DNA of 64,000 nucleotides. Origin: Marsupella aquatica. Taxonomy: Eukaryota > Marchantiophyta. Within the stretch, counting starts at the first letter, position 1; the number at the start of each line of letters is the position of its first letter. The notes beneath the pieces are model-generated. The model was not told the origin of the DNA. It ran no database searches and was given only the letters and a program-made list of their open reading frames with translations. Below, one piece after another: positions 1 to 10,250 of this stretch. A program made the position numbers and the translations under genes. Where the stretch lies: assembly GCA_973895155.1 (NCBI GenBank), contig OZ316893.1, positions 22,444,001 through 22,508,000 of the forward strand, in the 5' to 3' direction.

Positions 1-57
1 TTCTTGTGACACATATTTGATAAGAACCTTATTATTAATATTGTGCCAAATGTATAT

Positions 58-579
58 ATGGGGATGTTGCCTACTTTAAAAATTATTATAAAAATTACTT
101 TGCAATGTATTAAAAATACCCTTGCGTCGTTCGCACGTCCGCCCTGTATTAGTAAGACTGAGGGCCCAGGGGTTCTTAGCAGAAATTGGGATACTCATAT
201 ATGCAAACCTGTTGGAAAAGGAAAACCCATGTTTAGGTTTATGATTTGTGTTAGAGAAGGAGACTGCCGTGTATGGAACAAGGCAGGGCAACAGTTATTT
301 GGCATGGATGGTGAAGCTTTCCGATGACATTTTACAACCAAGGAGGCTGTTGAGGAATTTTGCAAGGGAATCATGTCATCAAAATGGAACCTAGTGTTGG
401 GACAAGAACATGATCATCGACAACATGCTAGTTGGAGGTTAATTGCTGCCGAACAAGTAATTGTTTCTCAGAACATAGTTGAAACGGAAGGAACGCAAGA
501 CGTACAAAACTTGACCTCAGAAGTGAGGAACTTAACTATTAGCAGTTCTGAGATGATAGCTCCAGCTACAAACCTCATG
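58..579 (+). pseudogene. unrecognised broken open frame, cut by a small transposon
   Basis: An open frame starts at an ATG at 58, meets a TGA at 325-327, then stays open in the same frame to the transposon that begins at 580. Around the stop the frame reads as ordinary protein, with phrases such as FMICVREGDCRVWNKAG before it and EAVEEFCKGIMSSKWNLVLG after it, so one nonsense change seems to have broken a longer frame. After 580 the reading frame runs into transposon sequence and ends at 628-630. I do not recognise the family. Either this is a decayed host gene or part of a retroelement; the Ty3-type gag at 3252 lies on the same strand but I see no direct link. Confidence 0.35.
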
Positions 580-1054
580 CCCGGGTATGCAACTCCCCTT
601 TTTATAAGGCAAGTTTTTAATTCCTTATAATGGCCTTATATCCAATTGACCATCTTAGATTTCATTTTAGTCTACTAAAGTCTTGTACCTCTGAACTCAA
701 GGAATCCAAAAATGTAACTTAAAAAAAAAACCAAACATGTTTTGATGTACAAAAAGTTGATCAAAACCAAATTATATGGGTTTTTTTTAATACAGGGGTC
801 TACAGCCAAACTAGCCAGCTTTTTAGGATTTTTATTAAAATTTTAAAAATCTTTTAATAAAAATTACAACATGTATAGGAATATTTTTTTATTTCATATG
901 GAAAATGAAGAAAACCAAACCTTTTTTATGACTTGAAAATTTTTTAAAGTGAAAAACCCAGGTTTTTTCAAATTTTAATTATTTTGTATAGCCAACTTTT
1001 TAGTCCATATAAAATGTAGACCCCTGTCTATTATATAAGAGTTGCGTACCCGGG
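580..1054. mobile_element. hAT-like MITE, family 1, copy A (475 bp)
   Basis: The element begins CCCGGGTATGCAACTC and ends with the inverted form GAGTTGCGTACCCGGG, a 16-bp terminal inverted repeat with one mismatch. It is flanked by ACCTCATG (572-579) and ACCTCGTG (1055-1062), an 8-bp target duplication with one later change. An 8-bp duplication is typical of hAT transposons. The inside is AT-rich with no usable open frame, so the element is non-autonomous. A second copy lies at 6764-7252 and matches along its whole length. Confidence 0.85.
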
Positions 1055-3251
1055 ACCTCGTGCAAAGATGTGTCGTGCAGTAATTATGGTTAACAGTTGA
1101 GTAACCACAAGTAGCAATTGAGTAACCGCGGGTAGCAGTTGCGTAAACACAGGTAGCAGTTTAGTAACCATAAACGGCGACTAAGCGGTTATGTTCGATC
1201 AGTCATTTAGATGACAATTTTGGTAGTTTAGCAGAATAGTTGGAAACTAATAGACCCTGCAGGATAACAATATTTAATCTAGCAATAAGGAAATTAAGGC
1301 AAGGTGTCACTTTTTGCAATAGGTAATTTGATCAAAAGGCAGAGCCAGACTTCCCTTGAGATGGTCAGTGGTTTGTAGAAGTGTTCCCTACTCAACTGTG
1401 AGTAGAATTTTGATGTTAAGTAAAGAAGTTATTATCGCAACCAGGAGACTTTGTTCATGGATGAGTAACAATTGCTAGTTAAGGATGTGAAAAGAGATTG
1501 AGATTGAATACGAGAGTACAAACGAAAAGTGGATGGACAAAACTGAGAAATCTAAGAAGTAAATAGAGGGTTAAGTGAGTCAATTTGATAGATAGTACTT
1601 AGAAAGGAAGTCGTGATTGTTGAAACCACAACCTTGATAAGAATTTATAAAGGAAATGGTAAGTCGGTCAATCATTGACTGCAAGGATGAATGAGGATTA
1701 ACTCACTCAGAGTGAGGACTTTAAGGTATAATACCTTAAGGCCGGAATCAAGCAAACAGACAACTCGTAAGCAGTAGAGTCTGGTTGGAGTTTGTGTGTT
1801 TTGAGGATGACAATCTGGTTGTCATACACCTCCAACATAACGGAGTAATTGTTGAATTGGTATTTTTATTACGAATAGCTTTTCTTGAATTACCCCATTA
1901 CACACGAAATTGATTGATCTCTCTAAGAGTAAATTGATGAGACAATTGGATCTGATAAGATCACAATTCATGGAAGTATGAATCCTAACAACAAGGATAG
2001 GGACAATTACTCGCTAATTAGACTCAGACCGATTGAACTGTGGATTTGTTCAATTGGTTCACACTTGATTACTCGTTGATTGAAGGAAGAGCGTATTCCA
2101 ATTTGTATCTTTACTTACCGTGAATGGTGTGGGTTCATAGAGATTGTGTACCCAGAAGGATTGGTCTTAACTGAGTCTATTGTACCTATTTAAGAAGTGG
2201 AAAGAAGAAGTGGATATTGAAGAACATTTAGCTGAAATCACAGATTTGGAGAATGAGAACGATTCATCAAATTACCCTGTAGTTGGACAGTTAATCGGTT
2301 AATAGGAAGGTGAACGGGTAGAAGGAAGTTAATTATCCGCTAATCACAAGGAGGAATTGGTGTTTAATATTTTTGGCAACCATATTGGGGAATGCCTCTT
2401 TGAAGGGTTCCATGAGAAGGAAGCTGCTAGTACTTGCAGCCCAAACCAAGAAATGGTTGGAGACAAATCAAGAAGAGAGTTCAACAGGAGAGAAACATGA
2501 GTGTGAGGAAAGAATTTTGGACATTATTCTATTTTGAGGAAGATGCAGAACTACCTATTATTACGACACTGAATGAGGACGAGTACAAGACACTAGCCAG
2601 CGGGGAAAGCAACGCGAGAAAGGGGGATGTTTTATTGATTGCACACACAACCGCCACGCATACTGAATTGGTGATACAAGAAGCATGAAACAGAGTGTGG
2701 GGGGTTTGCAGACGCGCAACGCATCTGCGGTCCAATTTACACAAAGTCATCAATAGCAGTGATGATGGTACCGAGCAACAATCTGCCAAAGTGTTGCATA
2801 CAAAGTCGACTTCCTAAACGGAAGGTGGAGTTAAAGAAAGTGCTGGAGTGGTGTCTGTGGAATTGCAACGAGTATCCAGTAGCAATTGCACTTCAAATCA
2901 GTAGTTCAATTACTGGATGACTGAGTACAAAACTTAAGGAGAACACAGGCGCTTGCAAAAATTGTATGCTATGGTGCAAAGAGGATAGTTTTGAGTACTA
3001 TTTGTTAGCACAACTGCTGACGATGTGTTTTGAGAAGGAGTTGATGACTCCTAAGGAATGCACGCCTGCAATTAGCGAGTAGATATTGTTCCAATGGAGC
3101 ACATAGTCTCAGTTAAGTAAAGGAGACAGTATAAACCATATATGTACTGAAGACCGTGAATTATTATTCAATTACCACAAATTTGTAAACGACTTTACTA
3201 TGAAGTTTGTGAATGGAGATGGGAAGAATTGCTAAAATCTTGATTAAATAG
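1055..3251. other. gene-free stretch, probable retroelement 5' region
   Basis: No gene is recognised. A short tandem repeat lies at its start (1094-1177). The rest is AT-rich and broken by stops in all frames. A 63-residue open frame from the ATG at 2497 to 2688 is not recognised. Because the gag frame starts at 3252 on the same strand, this stretch may be its leader or a decayed LTR, but I could not find a matching LTR pair. Confidence 0.3.
1094..1177. repeat. tandem repeat, 4 x 21 bp
   Basis: Four diverged 21-bp units follow one another, each close to CAGTTGAGTAACCACAAGTAG. It lies shortly after the MITE at 580-1054. No coding use is apparent. Confidence 0.75.
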
Positions 3252-4092
3252 ATGGGTAAAACACCCATTAACGAGGAAGAAATGGAAGGTGAATTCAAAG
3301 CTTTTCAAGAAAGTAGACCAAGAATAGAAATCAACAACAGAACAGAAACATCCAGAGCACAAGAACAAGAAGAACAAGTTTCAAAAGATACAATGAAACA
3401 ACTTAAGATTCAACCAATTGGAGGAAGTAACCTGAAAATAGGGCCAACTACGACACGGCGGGTCAAAATACCGATTTTTAAAGGAGCATCAGATGAAGAT
3501 GCAGATACACATTTGGCTTGGTTCAAAGAGATGCTCAGAGCTAACCATGAACAGAATGATACAGCACGATTAGAGCTATTTCCAAGTTCTTTGGATAAGG
3601 AAGCATTCGTATGGTACACAATTTCCCGCTGATCACTTTAAAACATGGCCAGATTTTGCTAAGGAGTTTCTAGATCACTATAGGAGGGCAAAAGAGGAGT
3701 CAGATCTTTATAGTATATTACAAAATATGACACAAAAGAAGGGTGAACCGGTACAAAATTACATTGGACGATTAAAAGTAACTATGAGACGATTAACAAA
3801 CAAACCTTCGGATGGTCAAAGGATTAGTTGGATGCGGAAAACGATAAAGGGGAGTCTAGTAACAATTGTAGAACAAAATCCTACTTCCAATGCAGATGAG
3901 TGTGAAAAAAGGTTAATACGATTAGAAGGCATCACCCAAATGTTGAATCAGGAGAAAAACGAAAGTAGTAAAGATGAAGATAAAGTAAGCTGTAAGGCTA
4001 AAACAGTTAAAACTGAAAACAAAGAAACAAGAGAACGCCCTGAAAATAGAGAGCGAAATGAAAGCGGTAACCGTAATTATTACCAGCACCTT
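3252..4092 (+). pseudogene. Ty3/gypsy-type retrotransposon gag, frameshifted and truncated
   Basis: The first part, from the ATG at 3252, carries a lysine- and glutamate-rich start and then the retrotransposon gag motif region (phrases FKGASDEDADTHLAWFKEM and LELFPSSLDKEAFVWY). At about 3628 the frame shifts by one base. The gag reading then continues in the next frame (WPDFAKEFLDHYRRA, then KKGEPVQNYIGRLK) to a lysine-rich tail. The match stops at about 4092, exactly where the reversed kelch fragment begins, so protease, reverse transcriptase and integrase are absent here. The order of gag motifs is that of plant Ty3-type elements. A frameshift and a sharp truncation make it a dead copy. Confidence 0.8.
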
Positions 4093-4744
4093 TTAATCTG
4101 AAGACCAGCAATCACCTTTAGGGTCATAAACTTCTGCTCCGCATATAAGTTTACAATTGGACGCACCCCCAAAAACATAAATCTTCCCATTCATGACACC
4201 AGCACCAAAATCTTGTCTTGCTTCTCCCATTGGTGCACATTCTTTCCATTTCCTTGGTCCTACCAAATCCATCATGTATACGTTCCTTCTCCAATGTGAT
4301 CGGCTCATCTCTCTAACCTCATGCAGTTTGTTAGAACGTGCTCCTCCCACAACATATATCTTGCAATCCACTGAAACAACTTGACAACGATGTGGGAAGC
4401 CTTTTCGAATGCCAGGGATTGGAGGAAGTTCAAACCAAGTTTTACGTGTCATGGAGTATAGCCAAATCGTGATCCTGTTGTCAGCAACACCTTTTGCATG
4501 CCCATTAAACAGAAAAACAGCAAAACTCTTTTCAGAGTTACTACGAAACTCTCGCATCCTCGACAAGATGACCCCGAATAGCCTTTTCCCAAATACTGCT
4601 TGTCAAAGAGAGCTCGGAAATTTCAGAAAAAGACAGCTTTGGAGTAATCTCGTGCAGGGTGATGTCATTGGGGATGCCTGGTAGCAGTTCTTCCTCCAGG
4701 TCCTCGTAGCTCATTGGTGGCGTTAATCGCAACCTCCCTGCCAT
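4093..4744 (-). pseudogene. F-box/kelch-repeat protein, N-terminal half (broken)
   Basis: Read on the minus strand, an ATG at 4744 opens an F-box region (LLPGIPNDITLHEIT, 4680s). At about 4545-4565 the frame shifts, and the next frame carries kelch repeats: MTRKTWFELPPIPGI, then KIYVVGGARSNK, then NGKIYVFGGASN and AEVYDPKGDCW. F-box/kelch proteins normally act as substrate receptors of SCF ubiquitin ligases. Here only about half of the usual length is present. The frame ends at a TAA at 4093-4095, next to the truncated gag. The C-terminal kelch half lies on the other strand at about 8750-9334. The frameshift plus the missing second half make this a pseudogene. Confidence 0.8.
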
Positions 4745-5919
4745 TGATTACTTACAGCCTTCCCACTGCATATATGCCACTAGTGAAACCAAAGCTGTTG
4801 GAGGTTTGATAATTCTCCTATTTCCTCCTATGGTTCATCTTTACGTACCCAGGCTAGGGAAGGCCCCTAAGTGGGATTTTTCCCAACATGGGAGTGTGTC
4901 CATTCTGCCTTGTGAATATATGTCAAAGAGACTATATATCTCGGCAGCAGGGATGGACTGAGCTTTAATGTCCAATTTCATTTCCAAACTGAAACGAAGG
5001 ACATCCGGAGCTACATAGACCAGATATCGCTGCTCTGTACTAGCTTAGTTCCAATCAAGATGTCTATTTCATTAATTTTATTCCAAGCTGAGTTTTTTCC
5101 TGAAAACGTAGAGCAAACTGGCACCTTATTTCACTGCTAACAGCAATTTTTCCTGAAATTAGGGAGTAGAATGACACCGTAAATAGAAGAAAGAAGTGAG
5201 TGGAATGTGGACCAAGGGAGCAATTTTGGACACTTTTCCCTTATGTATCATGGGCAGTTGTAGTTTAATGTAAGGAATAAATGAAGAGTCTCACAACTTA
5301 TTGTAACTAGCTAGCTATCAGAGCCATCTGAAACTCAGCCCTAAGTAATCCTTGTCTGAGTGGTAATATTCCTAAAATTACAGCTAGATCAGCAACTGTC
5401 TACCCGAGATTACAATCTTGAAAACCCTGTAACAAGCATGGTATATAGTAGGCTACTATAAATATAATTGTCTTTCATAGAGAGATCCAGTACTTAAGCA
5501 ATAAAATGTACCGGACCATGAAAGTATGATAAATTTTATTAGAGTGATTACTTGGGTACGTTGGACCTGACTTTTGTGATTTGGTTTGCTGGGTCCAACC
5601 AGCACCCCTCTTACAGTAACCAAACCCAGTAGGGCTTAGAGATGCTCTAATAAATTATTGGATGGAAATCTCATCCTAGTTTACGAAACAAACAAAGAGA
5701 GAAAAAGTTGCAAGGATGAACCAGGGTGTTGTCTACAACTAACAATTACTTGGAGGACTTTTCCTACAAATCACTCCAAACGAACAAAAAGCACCTATTC
5801 TGTTCGTAGCTTGGTAGGTGCGGTTACTTTGTGACTTGTTTCGGAGGGCTAGTTACCTGTAGCTTATGTTGTGCATATGTCTTGGATTTTCTTGTTTTGG
5901 AGGGCTAGCTTATGTCCTG
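4745..5919. other. gene-free stretch upstream of the kelch fragment
   Basis: No coding region is recognised. It would hold the promoter of the broken F-box/kelch gene, read towards lower coordinates. Around 5530-5660 a pair of short inverted AT-rich repeats (TTTATTAGAG type) suggests a small old insertion, but no target duplication could be fixed. Confidence 0.35.
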
Positions 5920-5927
5920 GATTTATC

Positions 5928-6200
5928 CTCGGGGGTTTCACTTCTACAAAAATGGCATATCACGTGCGATGAAAGATAGGGTCATTTTATTGGTTTTAAA
6001 GGAAGACTTAAGAATTTTTGTAGAAAAACAATAGGTATTTTAAACTCAATTTTGAGACTTATAAGAATATTAGAGTAAAAATTAAGGGTAAAAAATAGGG
6101 GTAAAAAATATTTTTAAATAAATTTTCTTACATTTTAGGGGGTCTGAGGCCTAAAAACATCGCAGGTGATGGGGAGGTCCCCATATAGTGATACCCCGAG
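5928..6200. mobile_element. hAT-like MITE, family 2 (273 bp)
   Basis: The element begins CTCGGGGGTTTCACT and ends AGTGATACCCCGAG, an imperfect inverted pair of about 14 bp. It is flanked on both sides by the identical 8-bp sequence GATTTATC (5920-5927 and 6201-6208). The inside is AT-rich and non-coding. An exact 8-bp duplication and matched termini support a transposition event of hAT type. No second copy was found in the window. Confidence 0.85.
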
Positions 6201-6208
6201 GATTTATC

Positions 6209-6755
6209 TTGGATTTTTTGTTTCTACCACTTGGCCATCTTTCTATTCCATGTGTCCTACTGGCCAAAGTAGGTTTTTGGTGTTTGTTGCTGGTGTACTC
6301 TTAACCTGTGTAGTTGATCCTGGAGGTCTTTAGACTTAGTTTCCCCTTTGCAAAGGTTTCATGTTTCTCGTTTTGGCCTTCTGGGCCGTTTGGACCCCTT
6401 CTCCTTGTTTTATAAAATCCTGGCCGGGGGGGTTAATTTACTCCATATTTTGGAATACCATATGTGATCCTAGCTTAACCTCAATACTCATATTTTATAA
6501 AGATAACCTTCTAGGAATATATTGTTTCTCACAATGTCACTATTTTCAGTTTAATTTTGATTCTGTAAGAAAATTAACCCAAGTCACCTTAGTCCTTTGC
6601 ATCCAATGGCTGTCATTGCACTTAGTGTTGCAAGTGTCCGTCATGCCCAATCTCCCTCAAACTTACTTTGATTGACCACCCTTGCCTACAACCTCTGCCT
6701 CAGTATGTCTTGCAACATGTCCAGCCTGTGCACATGGCCCTGATTCTGTGCGCAG
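6209..6755. other. gene-free stretch between two small transposons
   Basis: It lies between the MITEs at 5928 and 6764. A run of open frame (6361-6675) has no recognisable domains and looks like chance. Nothing else is supported. Confidence 0.35.
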
Positions 6756-6763
6756 GGAGAGGC

Positions 6764-7252
6764 CCCGGGTATGCAACTCCTCTTTTTATAAGGCAGGTTT
6801 TCAATTCCTTATAATGGCCTTATATCCAATTGATCATCTTAGATTTCATTTTAGTCTAATAAAGTCTTGTACCTCCCAACTCAAGGAATCCAAAAATGCA
6901 ACTTAAAAATAAACTAAATATGTTTTGATATACAAAAAGTTGATCAAAACCAAATTATATGGGTTTTCTTTATACAAGGGTCTACTAACAGCCAAACTAG
7001 CCAGCTTTTTAGATTCTTATTAAAATTTTAAAAATCTTTTACTAAAAATGACATGTGTAGGAAACTAAGGTTTTAATTTTTGTATGGAAAATTAAAGAAG
7101 AAAACCAAACTTTTTATATGAACTTGAAATTTTTAAAAAGGTTAGTGGAAAAACCCAGGTTTTTTCAAATTTTAATTATTTTGTATAGCCAACATTTTAG
7201 TTCACATGAAAATGTAGACCCCTGCCTATTATACAAGAGTTGTGTACCCTGG
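6764..7252. mobile_element. hAT-like MITE, family 1, copy B (489 bp)
   Basis: It starts CCCGGGTATGCAACTC and ends GAGTTGTGTACCCTGG, and is flanked by exact copies of GGAGAGGC (6756-6763 and 7253-7260). It matches copy A at 580-1054 over its whole length with small indels, in the same orientation. The exact duplication fixes the ends. It has no coding capacity. Confidence 0.88.
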
Positions 7253-7260
7253 GGAGAGGC

Positions 7261-8639
7261 CATGCCGTGGGAGAGGTTATGCAATCTGAACAGAGGTCAT
7301 GCCTGGGATGGACATAGGCCAAGCAAGTGAAGCCAACCCACTCCTCATCCCTTGTATGGTCAAAGTCACATTGAAGGAGACTGGAGCCATACAACTGCAA
7401 CAAGGAGATGATTGTCATTGCATGAGAGGGGGCTAAACTGGCATAATTTTCTCTAATGAAAAACTGACATTGTGATTAATAGAAACCAAACATGTGGCAA
7501 GTGGGGTGGCAAGGTACATATTATGTCACAGATGAATGGCAATCTAGTAAATCCCAGTTAAAAGATTTAAGGGTTTACCTTTTGCCCAAACCAGCTATCT
7601 TACCAAGTGCACAACCATTATGGTCAGGCTCAGTAAAGTTTTCCATATAGTGGTCAATCAAAGGTGAGTTAACATTCAGACACTGCTTCAGCGGACTCAC
7701 ATTTAGAAGACACCCTAACTAAAAGCAATCCCAACCAGTCATTTTTTCTTGTTTAATTTTGTTTCCAAAGGTGGCCAATAGTTTTAAAATGGGGCAAGAT
7801 TCTACACCAAGGAAAGGCATTCAGCTTACTATAGTTATTAGACAGTATGGATGGTCAGTTGTCTAGCTAGTACACTTGGTACTTTTTTGGCAAACCCTCT
7901 CTGCACCATGGATTCAATGGCAGCCGATAGGAGAGATTTCTCCAAAGATTAGCCCCAGTACCATTTTCCGGCCTTATTCTAGGTTCATGGTGAATAGTTG
8001 CCCTCGAAAAAATAGCTGGCCCCAACGCTCAAAGGATACATTTTCTTAGTGGTGGCTATTAGCAACTTTCTGGTTGAAAGAAGCATACAATATTATCTAG
8101 TCTTAAGTGTGCCTTCTTAGTCTTAGGCTATTTCTGCGGGGCTTTCTAGTTAATGAGACTTACTCATCTAAAACCCATAAACACTGAAACCTTCTAAGCA
8201 ATGCAGATATATATTTAAACTCCTTAACTTGATTCCAGTTGTCTAGTGGAGGGGAGAGCAATAATCTCAGCATTGAGGAGCTCCCTTAATTAATTAATCC
8301 ATAGAAATAAAATAGAATGTTAAGAAAAACAGAATAGGTGGCACAAAATCAGAAATGAATACAAGGACTAGCACACCATCCAGAGTAAGAAGAATTTTAT
8401 AATTACGCAATGCATAAAAACAAAATGTTAAGAAAAACCTGATAATGTCTCATAAAATTAGAAATGAAATATAACGGCTAGCGTGTCCTCTTGAATAAGA
8501 GGAATTGAAAAGTAAACAAGGTGAACGTAATTTACAAATTCAAAATTATACAAAGCTAACCTACACATGTTGTAGACCAGATTCACATAAAAATTCTCCG
8601 TAAGTAACTCAAATAAGACAAGATAGCAGGAGAGGGTTC
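7261..8639. other. gene-free stretch
   Basis: Nothing is recognised. All frames are broken by stops and no repeat with clear ends is visible. Confidence 0.35.
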
Positions 8640-8695
8640 CGCCATATAACTATTACAGCAGAGCCGTATATAACTATTACAGCAGAGCCATATAG
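8640..8695. repeat. short tandem duplication, about 25 bp x 2
   Basis: The phrase ATATAACTATTACAGCAGAGCC occurs twice in a row, followed by a partial third start. It lies just upstream of the second kelch half and near the inferred inversion breakpoint. Confidence 0.6.
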
Positions 8696-8749
8696 TTCTG
8701 GAGCTGCTATTTTCCAAACAAAAATAAAGGAGGAAAAAAAGGCTTTTGA

Positions 8750-9334
8750 GTAGTCAATCAAATCCATGCTTTTCATCTGGTTGTGACAGTTGGGGAGGAG
8801 CTTTTTGTCCAGGGCTCGATCACTCGTGACTCCACTGATAGAGAAATTGATGATCCAAATCAGATTAATAATATACTTGAGAATCCGCTTCAGTCTGTGA
8901 AGATCTATCACCCTGGCAAGGATGAGTGGAGGTTGATGGAGCCTTGGGGGATTGATGTTCGTGTGGGAGGCGATTTGGGAGCATTTTTTGCTGTCCAAGG
9001 AAATTTCTATCACATGAGTCCGATTGGAATTTATATCTATAGTATAGAAAATCAGTCATGGTCACTTGTTCAATCATGTTCCTTTACTAATAGTCAAGGA
9101 CGGTTGCAACATGGGCACAATGTGAGAAGCGCTCTTTCTGTGGCAAAGGAGCTTTTAGCAGTAGTAAGAACAGATTATAGTTTCTTGAATTGTGAAGAAT
9201 ACCTCCTACATACAAGAGGGTTTGGTCAGAACAACAAACATATCAACCGGGAGATGATAGTAGAATGGCCTCCTCTAAGTCCCAAGGCAGTGCCTGGACA
9301 CAGTGTAGCCTATCAGTTGCTCTGTTCAATTTAA
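8750..9334 (+). pseudogene. F-box/kelch-repeat protein, C-terminal half (orphan)
   Basis: The frame is open from about 8750 to a TAA at 9332-9334. It starts inside a kelch blade (TVGEELFVQGS) and goes on through KIYHPGKDEWRLMEPW and IYIYSIENQSWSLVQS, spacing typical of kelch repeats. There is no F-box and no ATG at the start of the similarity. Its content continues where the minus-strand fragment at 4093-4744 ends. The two pieces therefore look like halves of one gene, now pointing in opposite directions and 4 kb apart. It cannot make a normal F-box protein. Confidence 0.75.
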
Positions 9335-9587
9335 TTTTTAGCAATGCATGGCCGAATATATCATTGCCTCACCAATTAATAAATTTTGGCATGCATCATT
9401 TTCCAATAATTTGAACACTTTAATTTGATCTTCGAAGACATCTCTTTTCTTCCGGCTAGTGTCAAGGATCAATCGAATCATATGGAAATATGGAAATATC
9501 TTTTGTTTGTTTGTAGAATGGATCAAAACCATTAGCACCTCGGGTGCCTAGCTAGGATTCAAAGTGTTTCTCAATAGCCCACACGTG

Positions 9588-10250
9588 CGTTCGATCACTA
9601 ATCGGAGGCCGGCCCGATGGAAAGAGGGAATCTACAGACTAAGATCCTGATTGAAATGTCGGAAACAACACCCGCCAGTGCCTTAGTAACGCCAACATTC
9701 TGACAAAGGATGCATCAACAGCAAACGTTCTGACTGTGTAGGTAGCCTTAATAACTTAATTTTGTTCTTCTCATCCATGGGATCGAGGAAGAGCTACGGA
9801 TCTGTCACACATGCCACGTACTATAAGTCAACTCCATTAATTGAGAGCCAAATCACATACGGTCAAATGCAAACCTTCCAGTACAAAAGCCAGCAGTCCA
9901 TGCACTCGATCAGGTGTTTTATATAATGTCACGTCCAAAAGTAAAGTTAACTAATTAAATAGCATATATCATTAACGTACCTTGATGCGACGGCCTCATG
10001 TTCGAAGAAATTCCCAGATTGGGGCTGAAAGAATCTGATGGGGTGACTGTCCTTGCATCCTGGGTTTTGTTTAAAATCTTGTACTTAGCACAAGATAGAG
10101 AATGCAATATTCGGACCATGTCTTCCTCTTTAAGATTCAAACGCCCCTTGATATAAGATTATTTGCATTATTTGTGTCAAAAGAAGCAGCACAGCACCCT
10201 GGAGAAAATTGATAGGGAGGTAGACATATCGAAAAACTTGAAACTAGGGG
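9588..10250 (-). pseudogene. CULLIN1-like pseudogene fragment, inverted copy
   Basis: On the minus strand it carries the same cullin segment as the plus-strand pseudogene at 14095-15195: the phrases KEEDMVRILHSLSCAKYKILN and TVTPSDSF, followed by an intron and the DEK-type start of the next exon. Relative to the plus copy it lacks about 430 bp (bases matching 14640-15085). It rejoins it in the 3' flank, where both share a stretch ending in GGCCGGCCTCCGAT or its complement. At the codon where the plus copy has a stop (14234-14236) this copy has lysine, so it branched off before that change or escaped it. Open reading is limited to a single exon piece. Confidence 0.8.

Noticed and set aside
5530-5660. 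Possible small MITE with TTTATTAGAG-type inverted ends and an AGAGATGCTCT motif
   Set aside because: The inverted ends are short and AT-rich and no target duplication could be fixed.
6361-6906. Two plus-strand open frames
   Set aside because: Hydrophobic T-rich sequence without motifs; the second runs into the MITE at 6764.
9955-10140. 61-codon minus-strand frame as a separate small gene
   Set aside because: It is one exon and intron edge of the inverted cullin fragment; no start context or second exon belongs to it.
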